Shown in pieces: positions 1 to 9,089 of a stretch of DNA of 64,000 bases. The notes under the pieces were generated by a model, which saw nothing but the letters and a program-made list of their open reading frames with translations, ran no database searches and was not told the origin of the DNA. The position numbers and the translations under genes are program-made. Source of the stretch: Alphaproteobacteria bacterium (GTDB lineage Bacteria; Pseudomonadota; Alphaproteobacteria; CACIAM-22H2); the NCBI GenBank assembly GCA_016124335.1, contig WGNX01000012.1, forward strand, positions 62,001-126,000, given 5' to 3'. Positions within the stretch are counted from its first letter, which is position 1, and each line of letters starts with the position of its first letter.

Positions 1-882
1 GCACAGGCCGAACACGGCGGCTTCTATCAGGCCGTCGCGACCGGCATTTACAAGAAATACGGCATCGATGCCGACATCCGCATGGGCGGCCCGCAGCAGG
101 ACCCCAACACGCTGCTGGTCGGCGGGCGCGTCGACGCGATCATGTCGAACTCGTTCGCCGGCTTCAATTACGCGCGCGAAGGCCTGCCGTTCGTGGTCGT
201 CGCCTCGATCATGCAGAAGGACCCGCAGGTCCTGATCTCGCATCCCGGCGTGGGCAACGACACATTGCCCGCGCTCAAGGGCAAACCGATCCTGATCGGC
301 GCCGGCGGCCGGTCATCGTACTGGCCGTGGCTCAAGGCGAAGTTCGGCTTCACCGACGAGCAGGCACGCCCCTACACGTTCAATATGGCGCCGTTCCTGG
401 CCGACAAGTCGCTTTCCCAGCAGGGCTTCCTGACCAGCGAGGTCTTCGCGATCGAGCAGGCCGGCGTGAAGCCCGTCGTCCACCTGCTTGCCGATTACGG
501 CTTCGACAACTACCAGACGACGATCAATACCTCTTGGAAACTCGTCAACGAGAAGGCCGATCTCGTCCAGCGCTTCGTCAGCGCCTCCATCGAAGGCTGG
601 TATTCGTACCTGAACGGCGATCCGGCGCCTGCCAACGCGCTCATCAAGCGCGACAACCCCGACATGGACGACGTGAAAATCAACTACGCCCACAAGGCAA
701 TGAAGGACAAGGGCATCATCGATTCGGGCGATTCCAAGAAACTCGGCGTCGGCTGCATGACCGACGCGCGCTGGAAGGGTTTCTACGAACAGATGGTCGC
801 CGCCGGTGCCCAGCCCGCCGGGCTCGACCTGTCGAAAGCCTATACGCTCAAGTTCGTGAACAAGCGCGTCGGGATGGGATGA
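1..882 (+). CDS. ABC transporter substrate-binding protein, NMT1/THI5-like (5-prime truncated)
   Basis: The reading frame is open from the first base of the window, so the signal peptide and start codon lie outside it; 293 residues are visible. The beginning (AEHGGFYQAVATGIYKKYG) is the ligand-binding signature of NMT1/THI5-type periplasmic proteins, the fold of SsuA, TauA and ThiY. It should capture a small solute in the periplasm and deliver it to the permease encoded downstream. Its stop overlaps the start of the ATPase gene by 4 bp, so the transporter genes are translationally coupled. The substrate cannot be read from sequence; the downstream CodA-like amidohydrolase suggests a nitrogen heterocycle or similar amide (inference). 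Confidence 0.85.
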   Translation, partial: AQAEHGGFYQAVATGIYKKYGIDADIRMGGPQQDPNTLLVGGRVDAIMSNSFAGFNYAREGLPFVVVASIMQKDPQVLISHPGVGNDTLPALKGKPILIGAGGRSSYWPWLKAKFGFTDEQARPYTFNMAPFLADKSLSQQGFLTSEVFAIEQAGVKPVVHLLADYGFDNYQTTINTSWKLVNEKADLVQRFVSASIEGWYSYLNGDPAPANALIKRDNPDMDDVKINYAHKAMKDKGIIDSGDSKKLGVGCMTDARWKGFYEQMVAAGAQPAGLDLSKAYTLKFVNKRVGMG

Positions 883-1715
883 CCGTCCTCGCGTCTTCCG
901 ACGCCGCCGCCGTGCGGCCGGACGGGCAGGTCGCCCGGCCGGTCGTCCGGTGCCGGGGCGTGGCAAAGCTCTTTTCCAACGGCACGCTGGCGCTCCAGAA
1001 CGTCGATCTGGATGTCGGCCGCCATCAGTTCGTCTCGCTGCTGGGTCCTTCGGGCTGCGGCAAGTCCACGCTGCTGCGGCTGATCGCCGGTCTTGGCGAG
1101 GCTTCGGCCGGCACGATCGATTGGCCGGATGCCCAGCACGACGTTTCGGGCGTCGCACTCCCGCGCCTTTCGTTCGTGTTCCAGGAGCCCACGCTGATGC
1201 CGTGGGCGAGTGCCATCAGGAACGTGATGCTGCCGCTGAAGCTCGCCGGCACGCCAGCCGAGGAAGCGCGCGCGCGCGCCGCCGAGGCGCTGCGCATGGT
1301 CGGGCTCGCCGCCTTCGAGAACGCGTACCCGCGCGAACTTTCCGGCGGCATGAAGATGCGCGTTTCGATCGCGCGTGCACTCGTCACGCGGCCCGAAGTG
1401 CTGCTGATGGACGAGCCGTTCGCCGCACTCGACGAGATCACGCGCTTCAAGCTCAACAACGACCTGCTCGAGCTCTGGCACGCCTCGAACTTCACGGTCG
1501 TGTTCGTGACCCATTCGGTATTCGAAAGCGTGTTCCTGTCGCAGCGGATCGTCACGATGGCGGCGCGGCCCGGCCGCGTCATCGCCGACATGGACGTGAG
1601 CGCGCCCTACCCGCGCGCGGTCGACTATCGGACATCCCCGCTTTACAACGCCCATTGCAAGCGCGCCTCCGAGGCGCTCGAGCGCGCGATGGGCCACGCG
1701 ATCGAAGCGCACTGA
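879..1715 (+). CDS. ABC transporter ATP-binding protein (SsuB/TauB-like)
   Basis: This 278-aa ATPase energises the importer on the cytoplasmic face of the membrane. Walker A is GPSGCGKS near residues 56-63, the Q-loop glutamine lies in VFQEPTLMPW near 102, the signature LSGGMKMRV is near 154, Walker B is VLLMDEPF near 174-181, and the H-loop histidine (THSVFES) is near 212. Size and motifs match the nitrate/sulfonate/taurine ATPase family. The ATG at 879 overlaps the upstream TGA (ATGA). An open frame continues upstream of 879, but there it only runs antiphase through the substrate-binding gene, so this start is chosen. The permease gene follows after one base. Confidence 0.93.
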   Translation: MTVLASSDAAAVRPDGQVARPVVRCRGVAKLFSNGTLALQNVDLDVGRHQFVSLLGPSGCGKSTLLRLIAGLGEASAGTIDWPDAQHDVSGVALPRLSFVFQEPTLMPWASAIRNVMLPLKLAGTPAEEARARAAEALRMVGLAAFENAYPRELSGGMKMRVSIARALVTRPEVLLMDEPFAALDEITRFKLNNDLLELWHASNFTVVFVTHSVFESVFLSQRIVTMAARPGRVIADMDVSAPYPRAVDYRTSPLYNAHCKRASEALERAMGHAIEAH

Positions 1716-1716
1716 C

Positions 1717-2589
1717 ATGCCCGACACCGCTCCCTCCCCCGTCATCACGATCGGCGACGACGCGCCGCCGGTCGTCGTCCAGGAACGCCGGATTCTCGGC
1801 GTCGCGGCGTCGACCTGGCCGAAGGTGCTGATGCCGCTCCTCGTCGGGCTGCTGTCGCTCGCCGTGTGGGAATATCTCGTCCGCCGCAACGGTATCCCGC
1901 CCTATATCCTGCCCGGCCCGCTGCTGATCGCGCAGACGATGGTGACCGACTGGGGCACGCTTTCGGGTTCGCTTTGGATCACGCTGTCCATCAGCCTTGC
2001 CGCGCTGAGCGTCGCGGTACTGCTCGGCGTCACGCTGTCGGTGCTGTTCGCGCAGTCGAAATGGGTGGAACTCTCGTTCTTTCCCTACGCCGTCATCCTG
2101 CAGGTGACGCCGATCGTCGCGATCGCGCCGCTGATCATCATCTGGGTCAACGACGTCAAGCTGTCGCTGCTGATCTGCGCATGGATCGTCGCGTTCTTCC
2201 CGATCCTCTCGAACACGACGCTTGGCCTCAACTCGGCCGACCACAACCTGCTCAACCTCTTCCAGCTTTACAAAGCCACGCGCTTCCAGACCCTGCTGCA
2301 TCTGCGCCTGCCTTCCGCCCTTCCCTATTTTCTCGGCGGGCTCAAGATTTCGGGCGGTCTGTCGCTGATCGGCGCGGTCGTGGCGGAGTTCGTGGCGGGA
2401 ACGGGCGGCAACCAGTCGGGACTGGCCTACCGCATCCTCGAGTCGGGCTATCAGCTGCGCATCCCGCGTATGTTTGCCGCACTCTTCATGATTTCGATTT
2501 CGGGTATCGTGATCTTCCTGTGCCTGTCGATGCTGTCGCATCTCGTGCTGCGGCGCTGGCACGAAAGCGCGCTGAAACGGGAAAATTGA
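1717..2589 (+). CDS. ABC transporter permease (SsuC/TauC-like)
   Basis: This 290-aa polytopic membrane protein begins one base after the ATPase stop. It has a cytoplasmic N-terminus of about 35 residues, then a first membrane span (VLMPLLVGLLSLAVWEYLV) and several more hydrophobic segments. The conserved coupling loop for the ATPase is visible near residues 190-215 (LHLRLPSALPYFLGGLKIS). Members of this BPD_transp_1 family form the channel of NMT1-type importers. It completes the substrate-binding protein, ATPase and permease set. The amidohydrolase starts two bases after its stop, so uptake and first catabolic step are probably co-transcribed. Confidence 0.92.
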   Translation: MPDTAPSPVITIGDDAPPVVVQERRILGVAASTWPKVLMPLLVGLLSLAVWEYLVRRNGIPPYILPGPLLIAQTMVTDWGTLSGSLWITLSISLAALSVAVLLGVTLSVLFAQSKWVELSFFPYAVILQVTPIVAIAPLIIIWVNDVKLSLLICAWIVAFFPILSNTTLGLNSADHNLLNLFQLYKATRFQTLLHLRLPSALPYFLGGLKISGGLSLIGAVVAEFVAGTGGNQSGLAYRILESGYQLRIPRMFAALFMISISGIVIFLCLSMLSHLVLRRWHESALKREN

Positions 2590-2590
2590 C

Positions 2591-3928
2591 ATGACCGCCG
2601 GATTTTTCGATGCGCCGCGCGCGGCAGACTTCGCGCTGCGCAACGTCCGCATCCCGGCGGCTCTGGCGCCAGGCGTGGCCGCTCCGGCGACGGCTGACGG
2701 GCATTTCAATGTCGACATCGCAGTTTCCGCCGGACGCATCGCGGACATCGCGCCGGCCGGAACGGTGGACGCAACACGCGGGCCGGACCTGCGCCAGTCC
2801 CTCGTCTGGCCGACATTCGCGGACCTGCATACCCATCTCGACAAGGGCCATATCTGGCCGCGTGCCGCCAATCCGGACGGAACCTTCTACGGCGCATTGA
2901 CGGCCGTGATGGCCGACCGGCAGCAGAACTGGAACGCGGCGGACATCGAAGCACGGTTCGATTTCGCACTGCGCTGCGCCTACGCGCACGGCGTCAGCGC
3001 CGTCCGCACCCATCTCGACAGCTTCTCGCCGCAGGCCGAAATTTCGTGGCCGGTCTTCGCCAGGCTCCGCGACAAGTGGGCGGGCCGGATCGCGCTTCAG
3101 GCCTCTTCGATCCTTGCGATGGACCCCTTCGCAACCGACGAAGGGCCGCGCCTGGCCGATCTCGTCGCCAGACACGGCGGGCAACTCGGTTGCGTGACCC
3201 GGCTTTCGGGCGAGGATCATGTCGGCGTGCCGACGAATTTCGACGACTACATGACCCGCGTCTTCGAACTGGCAGAAGCGCGCGGCCTCGATCTCGACCT
3301 GCATGTCGACGAATCGGGCGATCCGGAAGCGCGCACGATGATCCGTATCGCGCGCATGGCGACGAAACGCCGCTTCAAGGGTGCCCTCCTGATGGGGCAT
3401 TGCTGCTCGCTCGCCGTCCAGCCCGACGACGCGATCGAGGAAACGCTGGCGGCCTGCGCCGAGGCGCGCGTGGACGTCGTCAGCCTGCCGATGTGCAACA
3501 TGTATCTTCAGGGTCGCGAAAGCGCGCGCACGCCGCGCTGGCGCGGCGTGACGCTGCTGCACGAAATGAAGGCCCGCGGCATGCGGGTGGCGGTTGCCGG
3601 CGACAACGTGCGCGACCCGTTCTATGCCTATGGCGATCACGACATGCTCGAGACATTCGTTCAGGCGGTCCGCATCGTCCAGCTCGACCATCCGATGGGC
3701 GATTGGGCGAAGGCCGCGACGATGACGCCCGCCGACATCATGAAACTCCCGGCGACCGGACGGATCGCGCGCGGCCTGCCCGCCGACCTTGTCGTCATGC
3801 GCGCGCGCAGCTATTCCGAGCTTCTCTCCCGGCGGCAGCACGACCGGGTCGTCCTGCGCGACGGCAAGGCGATCGACACGACGCTGCCGGATTACCGTGA
3901 ACTCGATGCGACGGTGGGGATGCGATGA
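2591..3928 (+). CDS. CodA-like amidohydrolase (cytosine deaminase family)
   Basis: A 445-aa metal-dependent amidohydrolase. Metal and catalytic residues line up with those I recall for E. coli cytosine deaminase: HTHLDKG (His80, His82), HVDESGD (His238, Glu241), MGHCCSL (His270) and AGDNVRDP (Asp338). The spacings between them match CodA almost exactly. These enzymes hydrolyse exocyclic amino or ring amide bonds of N-heterocycles such as cytosine, creatinine or isoguanine. The product should be cytoplasmic. It is embedded between an ABC importer and two FAD oxidoreductases, with 4-bp overlap to the next gene. The exact substrate is unknown, and naming it codA would overstate the evidence. Confidence 0.85.
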   Translation: MTAGFFDAPRAADFALRNVRIPAALAPGVAAPATADGHFNVDIAVSAGRIADIAPAGTVDATRGPDLRQSLVWPTFADLHTHLDKGHIWPRAANPDGTFYGALTAVMADRQQNWNAADIEARFDFALRCAYAHGVSAVRTHLDSFSPQAEISWPVFARLRDKWAGRIALQASSILAMDPFATDEGPRLADLVARHGGQLGCVTRLSGEDHVGVPTNFDDYMTRVFELAEARGLDLDLHVDESGDPEARTMIRIARMATKRRFKGALLMGHCCSLAVQPDDAIEETLAACAEARVDVVSLPMCNMYLQGRESARTPRWRGVTLLHEMKARGMRVAVAGDNVRDPFYAYGDHDMLETFVQAVRIVQLDHPMGDWAKAATMTPADIMKLPATGRIARGLPADLVVMRARSYSELLSRRQHDRVVLRDGKAIDTTLPDYRELDATVGMR

Positions 3929-5286
3929 CCGATAGCCTGCTCGTCAACGACATTGCCGGGCTCCGGCGGTCGATTGCGGGCGTCGAAATCATCGACGACC
4001 CGCAGCTGGTGCGCCTGAAGAGCCGCGACTTCTTCTGGTACAGCCCGATCCTGAAGGCCGAACTCAACCGGAAATCGGCGGAACTGGTCGTCATCCCCAA
4101 GGATCAGGACGAGGCATTGCGGGTCATCGGCGCGTGTGCGCAACACCGCATTCCGCTGGTCGTGCGGGGCGGCGGTACGGGCAATTACGGGCAGCTCGTG
4201 CCGTTGGCCGGGGGCGTCATCCTCGACACGGCCCGGCTTGATCGTACGGTCTTTCTGAAACCGGGCATGGGCCGCTTCGAAGCGGGCACGAACCTGATCG
4301 ACGTTGACCGGCAGGCGCGCGCGATCGGATGGGAAATGCGCATGCATCCGTCGACCAAGCGCATGTCGTCGATCGGCGGGTTCGTGTGCGGCGGGGCCGC
4401 AGGCATCGGATCGGTCATGACCGGCCAGCTGCGCGACTGGGGCACGATCCCCGGCATTCGCGTCGCGACCTGCGAACCCGCCCCGCGCGTCTTCGATTTC
4501 CGCGGGCGGGACGTCGCGGCCGCCACACACGCCTACGGCACCACGGGCGTGGTGCTCGAGGTCGAAATGGCGCTCGCACCGGTCTATCCGTGGTGCGATG
4601 CGGTCGTGGCCTTCGACGATTTCATGGATGCCGCGCGCTTCGGCCAGGCCCTCGGCGAATCCGACGGCATCATCAAGAAAGAGGCCGCGGTCATCGCGTG
4701 GCCGATTCCGGCCTGGTTCAAGGCGCTCAAGGCCGAATGTCCGGAAGGCAGACATGTCGCGATCTGCATGGTTGCGCAGTCGGAGCGGGCGGCGTTCGAG
4801 AAGCTTGCTTCCCTCCACAACGGAAAGCTCACGACCTGGCGACCGACGCCCGACGAGACGCAATCGGACACCACGCCGCTCTACGAATATTGCTGGAACC
4901 ACACGACCTTGCAGGCGCTGAAAGTCGACAAGGGCGTGACGTACCTGCAGACGGTCTTCCCGATTGGCCGCAATCTCGAAGTCGTCGAGAAGATGTACCG
5001 GCACTATGGCGACGAGGTGATGCTGCATCTGGAATTCCAGCGCCGCTTCGGGCGCGTGAACTGCTCCGCGCTGCAAGTCGTGCGCTGGACGAACAAGGAT
5101 CGGCTCTACGAGATCATCCGCCACCACGAGGCGGAAGGCTGCATCATCCCGAACCCGCACAGCTACATTCTCGAAGACAAGGGCCCCAAGGTGATCGCCG
5201 GCGACCGGCAGCTCGAGTTCAAGCGCCAGTCCGATCCGTTCGGGCTGCTCAATCCGGGCAAGATGACGCGCTGGAGCCCGCAATGA
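3925..5286 (+). CDS. FAD-linked oxidoreductase, GlcD/vanillyl-alcohol-oxidase fold (copy 1)
   Basis: A 453-aa FAD-binding protein of the FAD_binding_4 (PCMH) type. The pyrophosphate-binding loop is VVRGGGTGNYGQL near residues 74-86, and the second FAD motif is the GGFVCGGAAGIGS stretch near 151. No signal peptide is visible, so it is probably cytoplasmic. The ATG overlaps the amidohydrolase stop (ATGA). The next gene encodes a close paralogue, and both share the SRDFxWYSPILK N-terminal motif and a PFGLLNPGKM-like C-terminus. That indicates a tandem duplication, possibly giving a heteromeric enzyme. Which electron acceptor and which substrate are used is not evident. Confidence 0.85.
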   Translation: MTDSLLVNDIAGLRRSIAGVEIIDDPQLVRLKSRDFFWYSPILKAELNRKSAELVVIPKDQDEALRVIGACAQHRIPLVVRGGGTGNYGQLVPLAGGVILDTARLDRTVFLKPGMGRFEAGTNLIDVDRQARAIGWEMRMHPSTKRMSSIGGFVCGGAAGIGSVMTGQLRDWGTIPGIRVATCEPAPRVFDFRGRDVAAATHAYGTTGVVLEVEMALAPVYPWCDAVVAFDDFMDAARFGQALGESDGIIKKEAAVIAWPIPAWFKALKAECPEGRHVAICMVAQSERAAFEKLASLHNGKLTTWRPTPDETQSDTTPLYEYCWNHTTLQALKVDKGVTYLQTVFPIGRNLEVVEKMYRHYGDEVMLHLEFQRRFGRVNCSALQVVRWTNKDRLYEIIRHHEAEGCIIPNPHSYILEDKGPKVIAGDRQLEFKRQSDPFGLLNPGKMTRWSPQ

Positions 5287-6695
5287 CCGCGTGGACCGAT
5301 CCGCCGGCGCCAGCCCCGCATGCGGCCGACTGGGCCGCCTTCAAGGCGGCGATCGCCCCGGTCGAAACGATCGACGAACAATCGCTCGTCCGCCAGAAGT
5401 CGCGCGATTTCTACTGGTATTCGCCGATCCTGAAGCGCCAGCTCAACAAGCATTTCGGCGACATCGTCGCGTTGCCGGCGAACGAAGCCGAGGTCATCAA
5501 GGTCACCGCCGCCTGCGCACGCATGCGAATTCCGCTGACGGTGCGCGGCGCCGGTACGGGCAATTACGGGCAGGCGATGCCACTTGCCGGCGGCGTCATC
5601 CTCGACATGACGAAGATGGACAGGATCGTTTCGCTTGACGCGGGCGTGCTGCGCGTCGAGCCGGGCCTGAAGCTCATCGATCTTGAAGCGAAGACGATCC
5701 CGCAAGGCTGGGAACTGCGCTTCCATCCCTCCACACGCCGCACCGCGACGATCGGCGGCTTCATCGCCGGCGGCTCCGGCGGCATCGGGTCGATTGCCTA
5801 CGGCACGTTGCGCGATCGCGGAACGGTGCGCGCGCTTCGGGTCGTCACGGTCGAGGAAAATCCGCGAACGATCGTGCTGGAAGGCGACGACGTCCAGAAG
5901 GTCGTCCATGCCTACGGCACGAACGGCATCGTCACGGAGCTGGACATCGCGCTCGCGCGGACCTGGCCGTGGGCCGAATGCATCGCAAGCTTCAAGGACC
6001 TGATGGGTGCTGTCCGCTTTGCGCAGGCCGTCGGCGAGTCCGACGGCCTGATCAAGAAGGAATTGGCGGTCGTCGACTGGGAGGCCGCGAAATATTTCAA
6101 GCCGCTGGCCGGGCATCTGCGCGAGGGCGAGACCATCGCCATCGTCGTCCTGGCCGAGGCCGGCCTTGAGGCGTTCCGCGATCTTGTCGAAGAGCATGGC
6201 GGCGCGTGCGTTTTCGAGCGTGCCGGCGCGGAGGGCGATGAATCGATCCCGCCGCTTTACGAATTCACGTGGAACCACACGACGCTGCAGGCGCTGAAGG
6301 TCGACAAGTCGATCACCTATCTGCAGACGCTATATCCGCCGCCGTGTCACGTGGATCTGGTCGAGAAGATGTGGAAGGAATTCGGCGACGAAGTGCCGAT
6401 CCATCTGGAATTCGCGCGCATGTCGGGCCGCGTGGGCTGCTTCGGATTGCAGCTCGTGCGCTTTACGACGCCGGAGCGCCTGAAGGAAATCATCGAGTTC
6501 CACAACGCCAACGGCTGCCCGATCTTCGATCCGCACACGTTCCTGCTGGAAGACGGCGGCATGCGCATGGTCGACGAGGCGCAATACGAATTCAAGCGCG
6601 CGGCCGATCCGCACGGGCTGTTGAATCCGTTCAAGATGCGCGCGTGGGAAGAGCGAACGCCGACCGGCGGCAAGTGGGCCGAAGTCCGCTTCTAG
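5283..6695 (+). CDS. FAD-linked oxidoreductase, GlcD/vanillyl-alcohol-oxidase fold (copy 2)
   Basis: A 470-aa paralogue of the preceding protein. The FAD loop TVRGAGTGNYGQA and the GGFIAGGSGGIGS motif sit at equivalent positions. Its start ATG overlaps the stop of copy 1. A longer open frame extends upstream to about 4329, but it only reads through copy 1 out of frame, so 5283 is the supported start. It is the last gene of the plus-strand operon, and its TAG overlaps the stop of a convergent quinone reductase gene by a few bases. Retention of both copies with intact cofactor motifs suggests two related oxidation steps or a heterodimer (inference). Confidence 0.85.
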   Translation: MTAWTDPPAPAPHAADWAAFKAAIAPVETIDEQSLVRQKSRDFYWYSPILKRQLNKHFGDIVALPANEAEVIKVTAACARMRIPLTVRGAGTGNYGQAMPLAGGVILDMTKMDRIVSLDAGVLRVEPGLKLIDLEAKTIPQGWELRFHPSTRRTATIGGFIAGGSGGIGSIAYGTLRDRGTVRALRVVTVEENPRTIVLEGDDVQKVVHAYGTNGIVTELDIALARTWPWAECIASFKDLMGAVRFAQAVGESDGLIKKELAVVDWEAAKYFKPLAGHLREGETIAIVVLAEAGLEAFRDLVEEHGGACVFERAGAEGDESIPPLYEFTWNHTTLQALKVDKSITYLQTLYPPPCHVDLVEKMWKEFGDEVPIHLEFARMSGRVGCFGLQLVRFTTPERLKEIIEFHNANGCPIFDPHTFLLEDGGMRMVDEAQYEFKRAADPHGLLNPFKMRAWEERTPTGGKWAEVRF

Positions 6696-7273
6696 AAATT
6701 CGACAGTGTCCGGCGGACCTTCGCCAGGAATCGCGTACGCGATTCGGGCGTGGATGAATCCATGCGGTCGTGCGCGAGCCACGTGAACCGGCATCCGCGC
6801 CCGCAGACCGCGCGCACGCCGCGCGACAGGAACATGCGGCCCGGATGGCCCATAAACCAGGCGAACCACCAAGGTGCCCCCATCGTCGTCACGGCTGCAA
6901 CGTGGCGCACACCGGTCAATAGCGGCCGGATGACGCCGCCGTTGATGTCGAACACGATGCCCGGCGCCCAGATGCGGTCGAACCAGCCCTTGAGCATCGC
7001 CGGCATGCCGTACCACCAGGTCGGGTAGACGAAAACCAGCGCTTCGGCACGAAGAAGCCGGGCGATCTCGCTTTCGATTCCCGTCCGGTTCGTCGCGGTG
7101 TCGTGATAGCGGCCCCGCTCCGCCGCATTCATCACGGGCTGGAAATTCTCCGCGTAGAGATCGAGAAGGTCGACATCGTGGCCGCTTGCGGCGAGCGTCT
7201 CTCGGGTCGCATCGCGCAAGGCGGCCGCGTAGGAGCCTTCGCGCGGATGGCAGTAGACAATCAGGACATTCAT
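6692..7273 (-). CDS. NAD(P)H-dependent flavin oxidoreductase, NQO1/KefF-like (copy 1)
   Basis: A 193-aa flavodoxin-fold protein. It starts MNVLIVYCHPREGS, the phosphate-binding N-terminus of the Flavodoxin_2 (DT-diaphorase, MdaB, KefF) family. The motif FVYPTWWYGMPAMLKGWFD near residues 79-97 is the family hallmark. Members transfer two electrons from NAD(P)H to quinones or other electrophiles in the cytoplasm. The start at 7273 is the conserved MNVL; the open frame continues upstream only into the neighbouring gene. It lies 4 bp inside the stop of copy 2 (ATGA overlap) and converges on the FAD oxidoreductase operon. Confidence 0.88.
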   Translation of the reverse strand: MNVLIVYCHPREGSYAAALRDATRETLAASGHDVDLLDLYAENFQPVMNAAERGRYHDTATNRTGIESEIARLLRAEALVFVYPTWWYGMPAMLKGWFDRIWAPGIVFDINGGVIRPLLTGVRHVAAVTTMGAPWWFAWFMGHPGRMFLSRGVRAVCGRGCRFTWLAHDRMDSSTPESRTRFLAKVRRTLSNF

Positions 7274-7860
7274 GCGATGGCCGCGAGCGTCCGGCGCACC
7301 TTGTCGAGGAACGCGGCGCGTGTCGCATCGGTCGAGCGGTTCATGTCGTAGTGGGCGATGAAATCGACCTTTGCGCGACCGCCGGAGACAAGCCGGAAAT
7401 AGCGGACGACGTTCTTGCGCGGCGGATTTCCCATGAGGAACGTCGCGACCCACCACGGCCGCCCGTAGGTCGAGATGCCGACGACGTGGCGGATATGCTT
7501 GAGATTGGGCCGCGCCACGCCGTCGGCACCGAGCACGAACGACACCCCGGGCAACATCACCTTGTCGAACCAGCCCTTCAGCATCGCCGGCATGCCATAA
7601 GTCCAGGTGGGATAGACCAGCACGATCGCCTCCGCCCAGAGAAGCTGGTCGACATATTTCTCGACCCCCGCCCGGTTCTTGGCCATGTCGTGGTAGTCGA
7701 GCCGCTGCGCGCGCGTCAGGACGGGATCGAAATTCTCGGCGTAGAGGTCGAGGTCGGCAATCTCATGGCCGCTTGCCTTCAACTGGTCGATCGCCGATGC
7801 GTGAATTGCCGCATTGAAGCTGGTTTCGACCGGGTGGCAATAGACGACGAGGACTTTCAT
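7270..7860 (-). CDS. NAD(P)H-dependent flavin oxidoreductase, NQO1/KefF-like (copy 2)
   Basis: A 196-aa paralogue of the protein encoded just downstream, starting MKVLVVYCHPVETS. It carries the same family block (LVYPTWTYGMPAMLKGWFD). The two genes overlap by 4 bp and form a tandem duplicate pair on the minus strand. They diverge from the Rieske oxygenase gene across a 137-bp gap. Two reductases next to FAD oxidoreductases and a Rieske oxygenase suggest a pathway that generates quinone-like or otherwise redox-active intermediates (inference). Confidence 0.88.
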   Translation of the reverse strand: MKVLVVYCHPVETSFNAAIHASAIDQLKASGHEIADLDLYAENFDPVLTRAQRLDYHDMAKNRAGVEKYVDQLLWAEAIVLVYPTWTYGMPAMLKGWFDKVMLPGVSFVLGADGVARPNLKHIRHVVGISTYGRPWWVATFLMGNPPRKNVVRYFRLVSGGRAKVDFIAHYDMNRSTDATRAAFLDKVRRTLAAIA

Positions 7861-7997
7861 CTGGATGCACGCGCGACATTCGGGAGGCCGGAATCCGCAA
7901 CCCGAAACGGGCCTGCGGCACGCCAATTCTCTTGCCCGTTTGGCAACGACATTGCAACGATTTGACACTTCCTTTCCGTCAGGCCGAGGACACCCCC

Positions 7998-9008
7998 ATG
8001 CTCGTGACACGCCAGAAAGTCTTGCGCCGCTTCTGGTACCCGGTTTTGCCGGCGGAGAGCCTCGGGATCGAGCCCGCCGGGTTCACGCTGCTGGGCACGC
8101 CGATCGTGCTGTGGCGCGACGAATCCGGAGCGCCCGCCGCGACGATCGATCGCTGCTGCCACCGCACCGCAAGGCTGTCGCGGGGCTATTGCGAAGGCGG
8201 GCGCGTGATCTGCGGCTATCACGGGTGGGAATACGACCGGACGGGTGCCTGCGTACGCATCCCCCAGCAAAAGGATCCGGCACGGACGCCGAAATTCCGG
8301 ATCGAGGCGTTCCGGGCGGCAGAGCGCTACGGCTATGTCTGGGTCGCGCTTGACGAGCCGATGTTCGACATCCCGTCGATTCCCGAAGCGGAGGACCCGA
8401 CCTTCCGCCGCATTCCGGAGTTCTATGAAATCTGGAACGCGGGCGCGCTCAGGGTGATGGAAAACTCGTTCGACAACGCGCATTTCACGTTCGTGCACCG
8501 GTCGAGTTTCGGCGATCCCGATCCCAAGCCTTCGGAGATGAGCTACACGGATTATCCGTGGGGCTTCGAAACGCACTCGATCGTCCACGTGAAAAACCCG
8601 GATCTTCAGAAGAAGAACCTGGGTCTCGCGGACGACATGACCGTGCGCGACAATACGCGGACCTGGTACATGCCGTTTTTCCGCAAGCTTCGCATCCGCT
8701 ACCCGAACGGCCTTGTCCACGTGATCTTGACCGGTGCCACCCCCATCGACGACCGCACGAGCCAGATCGTGCAGTTCGTCTATCGCAACGACACCGAGGC
8801 CGACACGCCGGCCGCGTCGGTCATCGCCTTCGACCGGCAGGTTACGGCCGAGGATCGCGCGGTGCTCGAATCGACCGATGCCGATGTTCCGCTTGACCGG
8901 AATTCCGGCGAGGAATTCCATATGCCGTCGGACAAGCCGGGCTTGTTGATGCGCCGGCGGCTTGCCGAACTGCTCGCCGCGGCCGGGGAGGCCGAAATCC
9001 GGGCGTAA
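7998..9008 (+). CDS. Rieske non-heme iron oxygenase, alpha-subunit-like
   Basis: A 336-aa ring-hydroxylating or O-demethylating oxygenase of the vanillate demethylase/phenoxybenzoate dioxygenase type. The Rieske [2Fe-2S] ligands are Cys53-x-His55 and Cys72-x2-His75 (CCH, then CGYHGWEYD), with the usual 16-residue spacing. The mononuclear iron site is seen in ENSFDNAHFTFVH, with Asp149 as the bridging residue and His152 and His157 as ligands. I chose ATG 7998 (MLVTRQKV) over an earlier ATG at 7932, because an AGGCCGAGGA Shine-Dalgarno-like stretch precedes it and family members begin near this point. A dedicated reductase is not adjacent; electrons may come from elsewhere. Confidence 0.85.
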   Translation: MLVTRQKVLRRFWYPVLPAESLGIEPAGFTLLGTPIVLWRDESGAPAATIDRCCHRTARLSRGYCEGGRVICGYHGWEYDRTGACVRIPQQKDPARTPKFRIEAFRAAERYGYVWVALDEPMFDIPSIPEAEDPTFRRIPEFYEIWNAGALRVMENSFDNAHFTFVHRSSFGDPDPKPSEMSYTDYPWGFETHSIVHVKNPDLQKKNLGLADDMTVRDNTRTWYMPFFRKLRIRYPNGLVHVILTGATPIDDRTSQIVQFVYRNDTEADTPAASVIAFDRQVTAEDRAVLESTDADVPLDRNSGEEFHMPSDKPGLLMRRRLAELLAAAGEAEIRA

Positions 9009-9030
9009 CCTTTCCGGTGGCGCCGCCGAA
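9005..9030 (+). promoter_or_regulatory. ECF sigma (SigF/NrsF-type) promoter candidate
   Basis: GTAACC at 9005-9010, then exactly 16 bases, then CGAA at 9027-9030. From memory this is identical to the GTAACC-N16-CGAA consensus reported for the Caulobacter ECF factor SigF, which is controlled by NrsF. It sits about 60 bp before a 65-aa ORF and upstream of a sigma/NrsF pair, so autoregulation of the whole module is likely. The -35 element overlaps the stop region of the Rieske gene. Confidence 0.6.
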
Positions 9031-9089
9031 TAGCTTGGTGATGGCGGTCCGGAAGCAGGGCCGTCGACCCCAATGACGGAGAATCCGCC

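Noticed and set aside
2591..3928. Naming the amidohydrolase codA
   Set aside because: Metal ligands match, but the surrounding genes do not form a pyrimidine salvage operon, so the substrate may not be cytosine.
4329..5282. An N-terminal extension of the second FAD oxidoreductase
   Set aside because: This stretch is the first FAD oxidoreductase gene read in another frame; the conserved protein begins at 5283.
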